From positions 1,922,001 through 1,986,000 of the forward strand of contig NC_079491.1 of assembly GCF_020520425.1 (NCBI RefSeq): DNA of 64,000 nucleotides, read 5' to 3'. Both the position numbers and the translations under genes were made by a program. Shown here piece after piece: positions 13,263 through 25,107 of this stretch (position 1 is the stretch's first letter; every line of letters begins with the position of its first letter). The DNA comes from Spinacia oleracea. Lineage: Eukaryota; Streptophyta; Magnoliopsida; Caryophyllales; Amaranthaceae. A model generated the notes under the pieces. The model had not been told where the DNA came from. It did not search any database and was given only the letters and a program-made list of their open reading frames with translations.

Positions 13263-13595
13263 ATTCAAGAATCAAAACGTCTCAAAATCAAGCATCTTCG
13301 TATAGAGGGTGATAATTTGCTTATCATCAATGCATTTAAGGGCAACTGGTCTATTCTTTGAAAACTACATAACATCGTTAACGATATCAAGAATCTTCTC
13401 ATCTTTTTCGACATGTGGGAGAACAAACATATTTTTAGAGAAGCAAACACATCAGTAGACGTACTGGATCGCAGACGTGGGACATCTTACTAGTGGAAAT
13501 ATGTATATAGATCCTTGTAATAGCCAAAGTTTACTTTCTATTCTTTATAAAGACTAATTAGGAGTGACTCTCGTACGGAGGGGCTCTTAAATATA
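13263..13595 (+). mobile_element. RNase H domain fragment of a plant LINE (plus copy, degenerate)
   Basis: Plus-strand frame with stops: IQESKRLKIKHLRIEGDN, then LLIINAFKGNWS, KLHNIVNDIKN and HIFREAN, ending at a sequence equivalent to the LGVTLVRRGS terminus (TTAGGAGTGACTCTCGTACG). It is homologous to the minus-strand copy 70 bp away, and the truncated 5' ends face each other, making an imperfect inverted repeat. Confidence 0.7.
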
Positions 13596-13602
13596 TTCTA
13601 CT

Positions 13603-13870
13603 GACAGGCTCAAGTCGTATCACCTAATAAAAAATAAACCTAAGTCCACTAACAAGATAGTAAGGGAAGTAGGGATCGAATCCACAGGGAAACATGCGTT
13701 CTTTCTATTACAAAATCTAAGGTCTAGACTACTGCGAACAAGATTTTGGTTGGTTTTGATATTAAAACTACGACGATAATAAAATAGGAATAAATCAGAA
13801 TTTAAAGGTCTAAGGCATAGGTTCATCAATGAACAACAATCCAGGATGATAAACAATCAATAATAATCAA
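13603..13870 (-). mobile_element. LTR-retrotransposon-like remnant
   Basis: The minus strand reads CCCTGTGGATTCGATCCCTA, then TTAGTGGACTTAGGTTTATT and a GATACGACTTGAG end. This resembles the terminal region of many plant Gypsy-type LTRs (established pattern, from memory). It has no coding domain and no second LTR. The sequence between here and the NOL9-like breakpoint near 14400 has no recognisable gene and may belong to the same insertion. Confidence 0.45.
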
Positions 13871-14400
13871 TAAAGCAGTTAATTAGAACACAAATAAAAA
13901 TGGTCCACAAAGAATGATATCAAATAAGAAATCATGTGTTAGCAGAGTAGTAATAGTTCAAAAGCATACAGTTAGGTTGTTACAGTAAGGTTATTAGTTT
14001 ACTGGGAGACAGTTCAATCAACACATGAGAAACAAATTAGATTCTCTTAAAGTTATTGGAAGCAAAGCAGAAAAGTAAACTAATAAAGCAAATATGTAAT
14101 CTTCAGAACAAGAAGAAGATATAAGAGGCTTCAAATTAGTGACTTTTGCATTGAAAAGAAATCTAAACTGAACCAGGTATCAAATTAATGTCATGACTTA
14201 TACAGGTTCAGTTAACAAACACCTAACAACAATTTCTTCTCCTTTAACCACATAATATCAGCCATCTAGTTCAAACTTGTAAGCGTTAGATAGATGCCTA
14301 GAACTAGATTTTGTGAAAGCATTCCAAACTTCACAACAGAAATTGTAGAAAATAACAGAATTTCAGGAAACTTACCATCGGTTGTAAGAATCCTTAGAGG

Positions 14401-16132
14401 AGTTTTCAGACAAGGGATAGTTAAGTCTGGAGGAAGGAAACAAAATTTATTAGAAATTAAGTGTCTTTTGATGAAATTCAACCTACAAGTTACTAAAAAT
14501 ACATATGAAAAAGAAGAAAAACAATCCCATAGTCAAGCACCTGGAGTTGCTTCATCAATGATGGTAAGTGATAGACATCCCGGAGGGGTGAACTCTGGCT
14601 GTCCAATATCTGTATCCAAGTAAGCTACTCTTTTGTATCTGCCAACAAGAATTAATCACTCAATACAAAAAATTGGCAGATGTAGAAGAAAAATCACTCG
14701 ATACAAAATAAGTTAAATTTTTTTGTAAAAGTTCCCATTATCATCACACATCTGCATAATAGACTTTCATTGCAGAAGTAAGTCCATAACTACTAGTTGT
14801 TCCAAAAGTCTACCGAGAAGGCCAAACAGACACCTACTTCCTCCGTTTCGCAATAGATGCATCATTTCTTTTTTCACATATCTCAACATGCTTCTTTGAA
14901 TATTAATATCTCTAATTGCGTGTAAGTAAAAATTATAAAAAATTGATATTTAGAATCCTCACATTGATACGAATTTAACAAGATCTCACTTGACTATGTT
15001 TGTTTTTACATAATGTGAAAGAATAATTGTCAAAGTTAGTTAATGAATAGTGTCCAAAAGAGAAACGATGCATCTATTGCGGAACGGAGGAAGTACTTAA
15101 AAAGTGGTTCATTTAGTTCACCAGCAAACATAACAGAGTACCTTGTTTAAACTACAAACTATGTGAAGGAACAATTGTCTGCTTTTATCAGTAAGCATTC
15201 TTAAGTCCAAGGGGAGACAAACAAATCTTTTTTTTTTTAAATAATAAAATAAATCCTCAAGGAGAACTGATTCTGCAGGAAGAACAACAGATAAAAAAAC
15301 AAATTCATTTAACAATTTGATCGACCAAATCAATCAGCAATAAAATTGAACTATAAAAAACAATAGCATCAATATTTAGTGAAATTAAGCCCTGAAAAGC
15401 TTGTCATAAAAAAAAGGTCTTTAAATTTTTATATTTAGCCTTACCAACAAGGCAACAAAGCATTTAAGTTTAAACCGAAACGAATGATACTTTGTAGCAA
15501 AACTGGCAATTTAGCAGAGAAATCACTGAGTAAAACAGAAAAGGTTGAAATGAACTGGAATTTTGAGCAGAAATCAATGGAAGAAGAAGATGAATTTGAT
15601 TGATAATATGAGAATTACAGAAAATGTAAATGACATTTAAGCTTTCGAGGGGCTTGATTATCTCCCAAATACAACTAAAACAACTGAGACTCTCTATAGG
15701 GATTCTTCATGTTTTCCCTCACATGATCTCTTTTATTTACAGAGATGACTCACTTGCTTTCTCTCCAAGCTAGACTTGTTATGCTGCACTCCCAATATTA
15801 CCCTTCCATATACCCAATTCAAACCAGAGGTGTACGAAATATCAACTTCACAAAAATTCCACATAAACTGAAGAGGGGAAAGGGAAACTTATGGCTAGTC
15901 ACGTGAAAATATTGGTCAAATGACAAGGTAGGGAGAAAGCTAACCTGGGAAGGAAAGTGTTGAGTAGGTAACGAGAGAAAGTGGTCTTGCCACTGTTTTT
16001 AGCGCCGCATATGAAGACAACAGGAGCTAGTGATGTGAAACTTTTTGATATGGTGTCTGCAACAACTGACCATTCTTCAGAAATTTCTATGCCTGGTGAT
16101 GAAGTCTCTCTCAGTGGAGCAAATCCCGCCAT
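14401..16132 (-). pseudogene. NOL9: 5' fragment of a NOL9/GRC3-type polynucleotide 5'-hydroxyl kinase gene
   Basis: NOL9/GRC3 kinases act in pre-rRNA processing (family knowledge). Exon 1 (15945-16132) has 62 codons from ATG and contains VFICGAKNSGKTTFSRY, a Walker A P-loop. Exon 2 (14541-14638) encodes YKRVAYLDTDIGQPEFTPPG, the D-x-D-x-G-Q motif of the Clp1/NOL9 family, ending DEATPG. Exon 3 starts at 14429 with DLTIPCLKTP, then leaves the family sequence at about 14401. Phases across both introns are intact (2, then 1). No later exon (lid, substrate-binding and C-terminal parts, several hundred residues) occurs before SPP begins at 12052. I therefore infer a truncated genomic fragment, possibly cut by the retroelement at 13603-14400. 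Intron 1 contains a Stowaway-like MITE. The start lies only 192 bp from the CWF19L2 stop, on the same strand. A rearrangement or assembly error near 14400 is the alternative. Confidence 0.75.
14837..15093. mobile_element. Stowaway-like MITE in the NOL9-like intron 1
   Basis: Terminal inverted repeats CTTCCTCCGTTTCGCAATAG and its near-complement (CTATTGCGGAACGGAGGAAG) are flanked by TA on both sides. At 257 bp, AT-rich and non-coding, it has the classic Stowaway architecture. Confidence 0.9.
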
Positions 16133-16135
16133 TTT

Positions 16136-16206
16136 AAAGGCGCTTGTATTCAATAAAAAAAATTTGAGAATAAAGGCGCTTGTATTCAATAAAAAAAATT
16201 GAGAAT
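16136..16206. repeat. 36-bp tandem duplication in the NOL9-like 5' leader
   Basis: Two adjacent units (16136-16171 and 16172-16206) begin AAAGGCGCTTGTATTCAAT and run into A8 and GAGAAT. They sit immediately upstream of the NOL9-like ATG. Confidence 0.9.
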
Positions 16207-16323
16207 ACAAACTACAAGATTCATGAAAGATGGCAATTTTATCTAGTGAATGAGTCAAAAAATTCTAGTATGTACAGTTTTCCTCGAAATCTACAACAAT
16301 ACTACGTATCCTGAATTCCCAAC

Positions 16324-17845
16324 TCAGTCTAGTTGTTTGGTCCAGTCGAATGGCTTCCAATCTCCAGCAAATGCAGAGACGGCTTCTTTTTGAGCATCGA
16401 CCGACTCGTTCTGACGACGACGATACATATTTTCATCCTGGGACTGTAGCATGCCCCTAATCACGTTGAGACCAAAACTAGTTTTGAATTGTGTTTCGTC
16501 GTCAATTACATGTACAAATCCCTTGTCAAGTCCAAATTCTACATGGAAGTAGGGGAAGTCCTTGGGGATTGAAGCACGCAGCCCTTTCTTACTCGTATCA
16601 ATTAATTTCTTTGCATTGTGCTGACTCCACTCGTCTTCTGCCTCGTCAATTGCCTACAAAAGAAGAAGAAAACATTCCTCAAAACCACGAGAAAGAGGTG
16701 GAAGTACATTGCATGGCGTTGCTGAACAAGTATGTAATAATGTTTCTGCTATTTTGCACCTAGAATAACCAACTATACTTGATATTCATTGAATTATCTA
16801 CATCACTGTAAAATAAGGAAGTCAAGTCACACATCTTTGGTGAAGGGTTAAGGTCAATTTCCTAAGTAGGCTTGCTCAGTTTAGACAGGGAAGCACTGTT
16901 TTTCTTTGCCTCTCATAAGCAGCTGGGCTCTGGGGCAGTGCCAAAAGCAAACATATTTTATGATACTGAAAGAAAGTTGGGCAGCTTGCATTCTTGCAAG
17001 TCAAATACAGTAAACAGAGAAATTTCATTATTTGTCGTTTGAATTTGGAGTTGAAATAAAACTTCTATGAGAAATTTTTAACTACCACGCAACGCACAGT
17101 TCTAGTACTAAGAAGTACTTCTATAAAAGAAGATTTAGGAGTGGACCATACTCCGTACTAAACATGAATCACACTCAATTCTGCATGCAGAAAAAGGTTC
17201 CTTAGGATTGATGTAAATATGCGGACACGTCACCACATCAATGTACTATTCAGCAAGTTTAGAACTAATTTGAAGAAAACCATAAATAAATGAGATGAAG
17301 GACATTTTTGGTGAAACAACCCCCCACTGACTATACATTCAGATATCATACCAGCCATCCCAAACAATTCAAGACCCATTATCCTTTACCAGCACCACCA
17401 ACTCAGCAAATTAACACAACTCACCATCAAAAACAAACAAGGGGAGATAAAGAAAATAGAAGATTATCACGTATGCCCCATTGTCAGTCAGGCATCAATT
17501 CAGAGGGACATATTGAGTTGTCACCTCTAGAATTCAAATTTTAAGTATATAATACTGAGATGAAAACGAACCTTTTTAAAATAAAGAGGTGCTTCTTTTG
17601 CAATGTCTTTGGGCAAAGGAATGCATTCGATTAAGCAATGGCGGCGCTGCTGTGCCAACCAAAGCACTGTTTCCAAAAAGATCATTTCTTTGTCTTGCTT
17701 AGCAGCCATCATAATGAGGCACTTCTTGAAGTTGCGGATTTCTTCCCAAACATTTTCATCTACCATTCTTGTGGCCAACTCATGCTGTTGAGATAAACGT
17801 GATCAGATAGTTAGAATTTAAAGACCAAAAACAAACAGATTAATG

Positions 17846-17937
<92 letters not shown>

Positions 17938-19253
17938 GTATAACCCATTGTGATGTATGAAGCCATTATATTTGGCAATAGCATATGAATTTCTTAAACT
18001 AGAAGGAAAAAGAAATGAATCCACTTCTAAGCAAATAGCAGAAAGCTAAAAACAAGGTCAACTTATAGAGAAACAGAAAATACCTGCAATGTTAATATGC
18101 AACAATGGCCAGGGGCAACTGGCTGGAATTGTGGTAGCATTAGGTATGTAAAATTCGCTATAGCTACAACAAGATGCTTAGGCCTCTTTGGATTCTCAAA
18201 ACAGCATAAGCATCGCTCCTGTTGAGTAACAATTCGCTTTCCCACATTTTGCATAGAATGTGATCTGTTCTCATGGTCTCCACCTTTTCTCCTGCCCTTT
18301 TTGGTCGGTGCCCCATCATAATCATATTCATCATCAGCCTGAGTAGACATACTATATTTCTTATTCTTCGTTATCGTCTGAGCCAAATGTCTATCACCAT
18401 CATCTTCTTTTCCCTTCTGCTGCAACTGTTTTTCTTGAGCAGCATATCTGATGATAATAATAAATGTACTCTATAAGCAATAAGAATCAGATATCTACTT
18501 ATAATGATGGCAGACTTCCAACATCCTGACAATTTCAAAAGGTTTTCAAAGGCAACTATGGAATTCAAGTAAGAACTAGAGAAAGGAAGGGAAACTATGT
18601 ACGGTACCTGCTCGAACTGACATCGTTTCTTAGTTTTACTAATCTCTCCCCTGCACTGTGATCCACTGTATTGTTTCCAGCTTCTTTCTGGTAAAACAAA
18701 AAAAGAAAAGTAACTGCATTTAGTTAAGCAACACCTTTAACTCTTCACGCAAAACTCTTTGGCTTACAAAGCATGGCTTCCAGGAATAGAATTATCGAGG
18801 GAAGGGGGGGGGGGGATTATGAAGCAAAGACACGTCAACTTAACTTTCGAATACAAGTCTGTCAAAAGCAAAATCATTGTTCTACATGAGAAGAAAAATA
18901 CGTTCAATGTTTTATACTGCTAAGGCCCTTGGCCTAGACACCTTTAAATCAGATCTACTTGATTTTCCCAAACTTTTCTCCAGGCTTGACATGGTCACAT
19001 CAAAGAAAATTTTGAGCGGCAAAATAGAGCAAGATACTCATCAACCTCATTGTATATTTGTATCATCATCTTGAAACTCAGCCTATCCCAATTCCAAATT
19101 ATATATTGCATCAGCTCCACTGACATATCAGGTCATGATTCCTAAACTCTTTATATCAAGGATAAAAGGCTTAACAACTTGCCAAATACCCTAAATCATC
19201 ATTGTTTACATTTCCTTTTTTCATTTTTTTGCGGGGGGAGAGGGGAAGGGGAA

Positions 19254-19288
<35 letters not shown>

Positions 19289-22200
19289 CAGCACTAAGTC
19301 ATAACGTAGCAATGTCAAAGAATCTCACCAGGAGTTTATCAGCTTCCTCATGCTTGCCTTTTAGTCTTAGCTGCATGGCTTTCGCAGCGAGTTGATTAGC
19401 ACTCAGAGGCTGCTTTTCCTCGCTAGATTTCTTTATAACTGAATCAGAATCTCCCTCCCGAATAGCATCAGATTTTGAACTTGAGACATCCTGAGAGCCA
19501 TATCCAGGTTTTTTGTGCTGATTTACAAATTCACTCATGAAGTTTCCATCATTAGAAAAGTTGTTTATGCTAGAAAGTGCATTTGAGATCAAGGCAGCAT
19601 CTTCACTTCTCATTTTATGACCTTTTCTTCCTCCCCAGGATAACGAATCGTGAACTTTAGGTGCTTTCATTTCAGGACGGCGGACAGAAGTATCCCTCAT
19701 ATTTTCACGTCCAGTATCCTGTAGAATCATCTTTGCAATATTAGGATGTAAAAATATATGAATTTCACTAATTTCAGCATAAGCATGGAACTATTTTATT
19801 AAACCCGACCCTCAAATGTCCACCCATACTCCTCAAGGTACATTGGCCATCCCATAACCTTTAATTCTAAAGAATGCTACTGCTCTGTTAGAATCCAACA
19901 AGAACGAAGTAGACTAGTAGGTAACAAACCAACAAGTACATTGCATTAATGGAAGCACTGAAGATCGTCTTAATCTAGACCATTTTGAAGTGAACTGACA
20001 AGCGGTGTAATATAGCTTACAGGAAAATAAAGAAATTCATATTCAACATCAGAGACTAGGAAAAGAGTTAGTCAGTGATGTATGTTGACTGAAGATTGAT
20101 AGCTCAGTAGCTCACCTTTTCAGGATCCCTTTTACTTTCACTAGTTAAATCTGATTTAGCTTCCCCGCCTGCTCCTATCTTCCGGGATTTTATGGCGTGC
20201 AAATGAGCACGGGGAGCAGCGGCACTACGAGATGCCACAGACACCGCAAGAGTACCTAGAGATCCCCACCTTTCTTTAACAACCTGAAAATATCAAGTTT
20301 CCTTTAGTTCAAAATTTCAGAAAAATTCTGGCATAACTATAAACATGCCCTTCAGAGCTTACGAACGTGCAACATACTTCTTTAACATGTGTTCCCTCGC
20401 GTGTTGCTTGCTCTTGTGCACGCTTCAAAGCCTTCATTCTCCAGCTTGCTCCACCGTCCCCCACTAAAGAAGATGCCAAAAGTTGATCGCTTTTAGCCTT
20501 TGTTTGATCTGCATCTTCAGGATAGCCACTTCCACTGTCCCTCAGATAAGGATTCAGTTCTTTGCGGTTTACTATTTCCTTCTGATTAAAAACAAGATAA
20601 ATGAGTTCTCCAAAAATTATGCTTCATCGTACTTTAACATATAGATATTGATAAGCATGTAGAACTCTAATTAGCAATGAAATTTGGCAAACTTAAAGGT
20701 AGCATGAAGCTCAGAAGCAGGCTCCAAAACTATATGGCATGTCCACTCATTACACAAGGTTCACAAACCTTTTTGAATAAATTATGTCAATAGATAAGAA
20801 TAGGGGAAAATGGCAGTCACACCACAAAAAGGCAATGGAGGGTAATTGGGTACACAAGTCTGAATCTGTAAAACTCAAACTCTCAAACAATATAATTTTA
20901 GAATAAATGTGATCATAAACTGCATTAAAACTGTCAACACACCACCTTAGTTTTAAAAAGCGTGAAGCACACTGAAGCGCAAAAGGGCCCTGGAGCTTAA
21001 GCGCAAAGCGCAAATCGAAAGCGCACGCTTTTCGTAGGCGAAGCGCACCCGGAAAGAAATAATAAAATTTCACAAGTTCAAAAAATATGGAAAGAAAAGA
21101 TGAAAAAAAAAAGAGAAATCAAAACGATGAAAGAAAAATTCAGAATCCGACGGGAGAAATCCGGTGAGAAGGCTAGAGAAATCCGGCTACGGGAGAAAAT
21201 TGCACTAGGGTTTTCAAAAACATCCCAAATATTCTCTTTTCAAAAAAAAAAGAAATCATGTGATACTTTAGAAAGAAGATTAGAGTCACGTGGCTTTAAT
21301 TTTTATAAAAAAGAAGGGTCTGATGTGCCCAGACTACAAGAAGCGCAAAAGCGCTAGGAAGCGCGCGCTTCTTGTATGTCGCTAGGCTTCGGCTTAGCTT
21401 CTGAGCTTCCGAGCTTTAAGCGCAAAAAAGCGCGCGCTTCTTGTATGTCGCTAGGCTTCGGCTTAGCTTCTGAGCTTCCGAGCTTTAAGCGCAAAAAAGC
21501 GCGCTTTTTAAAACTAAGCACACCACAGGTCCACACCTTCCACACCCCCAATTAAAATGTCAACCCCTTATTGACTTATTGTCCACTAGTCTTATTCTTA
21601 TATGCAAGCGATGCGTGGGAAAGTATTAATGTATATAATAAACATGTAAGAAACATTGTTCACAAAGTTCATCATAAGAAAAAATTATGACTTTTGCTTG
21701 ATATTGTGTGATTGATCAGTTAATATTTAGCAATAATTTTGATTAGAGAATTTTTGGGGTGTGATTGGGAAGTAAGAATGTTTTAATTATTCTTGAACAG
21801 ATTTTAATTTTGTCATATGCGTACAATTTGGGATGGAGACTCTATCAAATGAAATGTTCACCCTTTCGTTGATTTCACATAACTATGTAGCCCTTGATTT
21901 AAGATATTTTCCTTTAATATGTTCTGCTTCCGCTACCTGTCTGATGAGGTATTTGTCATTTTCTTTATATAACTGCATCTTCCTTATTTGCAGTTCCTTG
22001 TTTTACCGTTTTCACCTTCCTTAAGTAATCTCCTTTTCGGGGCATTTTGCAATTAAACACTCACTATATTTTACAATTAACAGGGGCGTTAAAGACTATT
22101 CATAAGGGGAAGTAAAAGGTCATTAATGACCTTAGGAAACTCCATAGAATATAGATTCACTACCTTGAATGGCTTGTTTTCAAGTAAAAGATGGTTTTTG

Positions 22201-23243
22201 TAAATGATGAAGTACACAAAGCTACTCGCATCATTGCCTACGATAATGTTTGTAATGGTAACTTGTTTCGCACACAAATAAATTTCTTCATCAATATGAG
22301 AAAAACTAATTTGACAATAACTGCTTGAAACCAAGGCCACCAAAACTATGCAGACAATCAATAAACCAACTTCAGACAAATAACAAGGCCCTTGGTCATT
22401 AAATATTTTGAAGCAACTGGTTTCAGTGTTGATCTCTAAATTCAGCAATTATGACTCGTGAGAAAGTCAAGGTTTAGTCTAGCCTACCTCTTCACTACCG
22501 GACTCGACTGGCTGCTCCTTATACAGTGGCTGAGCACTTTTGCCTGTTTTTTCAGCTGGTCTAGTCATCCAGTCCAACCCCATTTCCTTTCTCACGATAT
22601 CAATTTTATCCTTAGAGCTAGGGCCTCCAGCACCATCTGTGTTCAATACAATTAAAAAGTTATTAGTTAACCATTTTTCAATAATCAGGTATGAAAAACC
22701 ACAAGTCTCTACCAATAAGCAATCAAAAGTAACATAAATATGTACCAGAATCTTTCTCTTTACCCTTACTCCTACGCTTCCTTCTTCCTATACCATCATC
22801 CTCTCCACTCTCAGAGCCAGATAAAGAATCATCTTCGGAAGAATACTTCCGTTTGCTTCTTTTCGACTTCTTCTTAACCTTCAGCTTACGACTCTTGTGC
22901 TTCTTCCTGTCACCTCCCAAGCTATTATCACTCACATCATCCGCTGAAGATGAAGCCGAATACTCATCAGAAGAGTACCACTTCTTTTTCTTAGACCCTT
23001 TCCTAATTTTCTCATGTTCTTCATCATCTGAAGTACTATATTTGGAACCCTTCTTCTTCCCCCTATCTTTCTTGCCACTCGATTCCTCGATATTTCCCTG
23101 CGGCAACAGGGAATGTGTTTCACCAGCGTAAAAATCAACAACTACACTCAAAGTTCACCATTAGAAAGATATTAACAGAGCAAGTACAAGTGCCTTACCC
23201 TATCAACTTGATCCCGAGAAATCAACTTAATTCCAGACAGCAT
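16324..23243 (-). CDS. CWF19L2: CWF19-like protein 2 (CwfJ family, spliceosome-associated), complete
   Basis: CWF19-family proteins associate with the late or post-splicing spliceosome and lariat debranching (family knowledge). Exons: 23199-23243, 22746-23097, 22488-22636, 20378-20581, 20116-20283, 19329-19718, 18608-18687, 18084-18447, 17572-17784, 16324-16653. All are GT-AG and in phase, giving 764 residues. The start is the ATG of MLSGIKLISRDQVDR. Residues 16-132 are a Lys/Ser/Asp/Glu-rich low-complexity region (KKKSKRSKRKYSSED). The conserved C-terminus begins in exon 8 with CLCCFENPKRPKHLVVAI and PVAPGHCCILTLQHE (CwfJ N-terminal, HIT-like) and continues with YFHVEFGLDKGFVHVID and FDWTKQLD-stop in exons 9-10. 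The exon 6 acceptor could instead be 14 nt upstream (19732), but that would shift the phase, so 19718 is preferred. Introns carry an hAT-like element, an (AT)n tract and a poly-G tract. A near-identical second copy lies across the gap. Confidence 0.92.
17848..17934. repeat. (AT)n microsatellite in CWF19L2 intron 8
   Basis: About 43 AT dinucleotides. The copy across the gap (31380-31461) is 4 bp shorter, the first length difference between the two copies. Confidence 0.97.
19228..19282. repeat. Poly-G tract in CWF19L2 intron 6
   Basis: A GGGGAAGGGG prelude is followed by 29 consecutive G on the plus strand (C in the transcript), 46 bp from the exon 6 donor. The second copy has 27 G. A tract this long is hard to sequence exactly. 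Confidence 0.9.
20946..21518. mobile_element. Non-autonomous hAT-like element in CWF19L2 intron 3
   Basis: Perfect 17-bp terminal inverted repeats (CTTAGTTTTAAAAAGCG and its complement) are flanked by a perfect 8-bp target-site duplication, CACACCAC (20938-20945 and 21519-21526). The 573-bp interior has no transposase. It is rich in AAGCGC/GCGCTT and includes a direct repeat of about 67 bp (about 21363-21430 and 21431-21497) with TTCTTGTATGTCGCTAGG and TTAGCTTCTGAGCTTCCG. An 8-bp duplication is diagnostic of hAT-type insertion, so the superfamily call is an inference from structure. Confidence 0.85.
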
Positions 23244-23715
23244 ATTGTTATTCGACCTGAAAATAGAAAGGCCCCTTGAATACTTTTCAAATACCACATA
23301 AAATTGCAAGCTAGGGCATCTAATAACACTAGATAATTGCACGAACAATGAAGTAATCACATGCAATCAGGTATGAATTTGATTTTAAAATCTATTAAAT
23401 CTGGAAATTGAAATGATGAAATTGAATTCCAAATCAATTGTTTGGAGAACCTAATCATTTGAATTCTAGGGTGCAATTAGGTTGAATAAATTGGAGCTAA
23501 ATTGGGGGAAGGGGTTGGAAATTGCAGTAGAATACCTAAGATTGCAAGAAGAGAAACCCTTTTCTGGGGTTTCGCTAACTACTTCACCGCCGCAGTAGAC
23601 GCAAGGAAGAGAGAGAGCAGACGGCAAGAGCGACGAAGAGGAGTGGAGGGAGGTGGAGCTCTCCCGCCTATGAGGTTGTTTGACTCTTTTCCAACTTCCC
23701 TTTCATTTTTTTAAC

Positions 23716-24040
23716 AAAAGATCTTGTGCGCACAAGTTGTACAATAAATTTATTGTACACCAACATAATTTTTATCCAATTTTTTTGTAATTTTAACCTA
23801 GTTTTTATTAACTTTTATATTAGTAATAAAAAAGTTGATAGATAAATATTTTAAAGGGTTAAATGAATAATTATATACATTATTAGTCATTTTGAAGAAA
23901 TAAGTTTTACTAAAATTTAAAAAATTATCACTAAAAAATAGATAATTTTTACATATATAAGTTTAACTTTTAAGCATTTTGAGTTAACTTTTACTTCGGT
24001 GTACAATATTTATTGTACACCCCTTGTAAATAAGAATTTG
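23716..24040. mobile_element. MITE with TGTACAATAAAT inverted ends
   Basis: The left end (GATCTTGTGCGCACAAG, then TTGTACAATAAATTTATTG and TACACC) matches the reverse complement of the right end (TTCTTATTTACAAGGGG, TGTACAATAAATATTG, TACACC). The interior is AT-rich and non-coding. The ends themselves are near-palindromic. Family unknown; boundaries are approximate. Confidence 0.65.
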
Positions 24041-24454
24041 TGTTTTCCTAATTCTTTTTAACGATCCAAGTTTATGTTAGATTCATTGATCAAATATTAG
24101 TCTGTTACAATATTGGTCCTAATTATATTAGAAAATTAAATTTGACTAGAAATTGTACGTAAATTATTTTAAGAGATTTATTTCTATCGCATCCTCGCGG
24201 TTATAGCAGAAGGAGGGCGTACGCCACTGTTCCTAAAATCGAAAAATAAAAGTCGTAGAAGGTCTCTTTTGAAGGTGTCTGCAAACTAATTCCGAGAAGG
24301 AACAATAAAAAATGAAAATAAATAATAAACAATAATAACAATAATAATAAAAATAAAAAAAATAATTAATAATTAATAATATATATAAAAATTAATAATA
24401 TATATAAAAAAAATTAATTAATAATAATAAATAACGTTTTCAGATTTTTACGGG

Positions 24455-24745
24455 TACGACCGTACAGGTTGAAACGGGTTCGGATTTTAACATGTTCGGA
24501 TTTTTATGGGTACGGGTTGAAACGGGTTCGGATTTTAACGGGTTTAGGATTTAACGGGTATGCATGGGTTGAAACGAGTTCGGGTTGTCATAGATCCTGG
24601 ATTAAACGGGAACGGGTTGAAACGGTTTCGGGTATTAACGGGTACGGGTTTAAACGGGAACGAGTTGAAAAGGGGTTGGGTTTAAACGGATTTGAGAATC
24701 ATATCGGTCATCTTCATGTCAGATCGGGTAAATCGGGTTCGAATG
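24455..24745. repeat. Degenerate ACGGGTTYRAAACGGG-type tandem repeat
   Basis: Many imperfect 12-20 bp units built on GGGTTGAAACGGGTTCGG, ATTTTAACGGGTACGGG and GTTTAAACGGGAACG. It is much more GC-rich than the flanks. It gives an open frame only because of the repeat composition. Confidence 0.7.
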
Positions 24746-24799
24746 TAATGGCTCAATTTTCGCCGAATTTGGGTTCTTATCGGTTATGGTTAATATCGT

Positions 24800-25039
24800 G
24801 TCGGGTTATTTATAATCATAATAGTAATATTTCACTAATAATAATAATAAGAATGATAATAATAAGAATAATAATAATATTAAGAAGAAGAAGAATAAGA
24901 ATAATAATATAAGAATAATTATTTAATTATTAATTATTATTATTTATTATTTATTATTTATTATTATTATAATTATTATTTTATTATAATTATTATTTAT
25001 TATTATTATTATTATTATTATTTATTATTTTTGTTATTA

Positions 25040-25086
<47 letters not shown>

Positions 25087-25095
25087 GTTGATGTT
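24800..25095. repeat. TTA/ATA-rich low-complexity tract
   Basis: AATAAT, then TTATTA and ATT trinucleotide runs, passing into GTTGTTGTT. The second copy is about one triplet longer in the 25030-25090 part. Confidence 0.9.
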
Positions 25096-25107
25096 GTTGT
25101 TGTTGAA

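Noticed and set aside
22853-23131. 92-codon plus-strand frame opposite CWF19L2 exon 2
   Set aside because: Antisense shadow of the Lys/Ser/Asp-rich CWF19L2 region.
24469-24912. 147-codon open frame on the plus strand
   Set aside because: It is the translation of the degenerate ACGGGTT repeat and an ATA-rich tract; no domain, no splice context.
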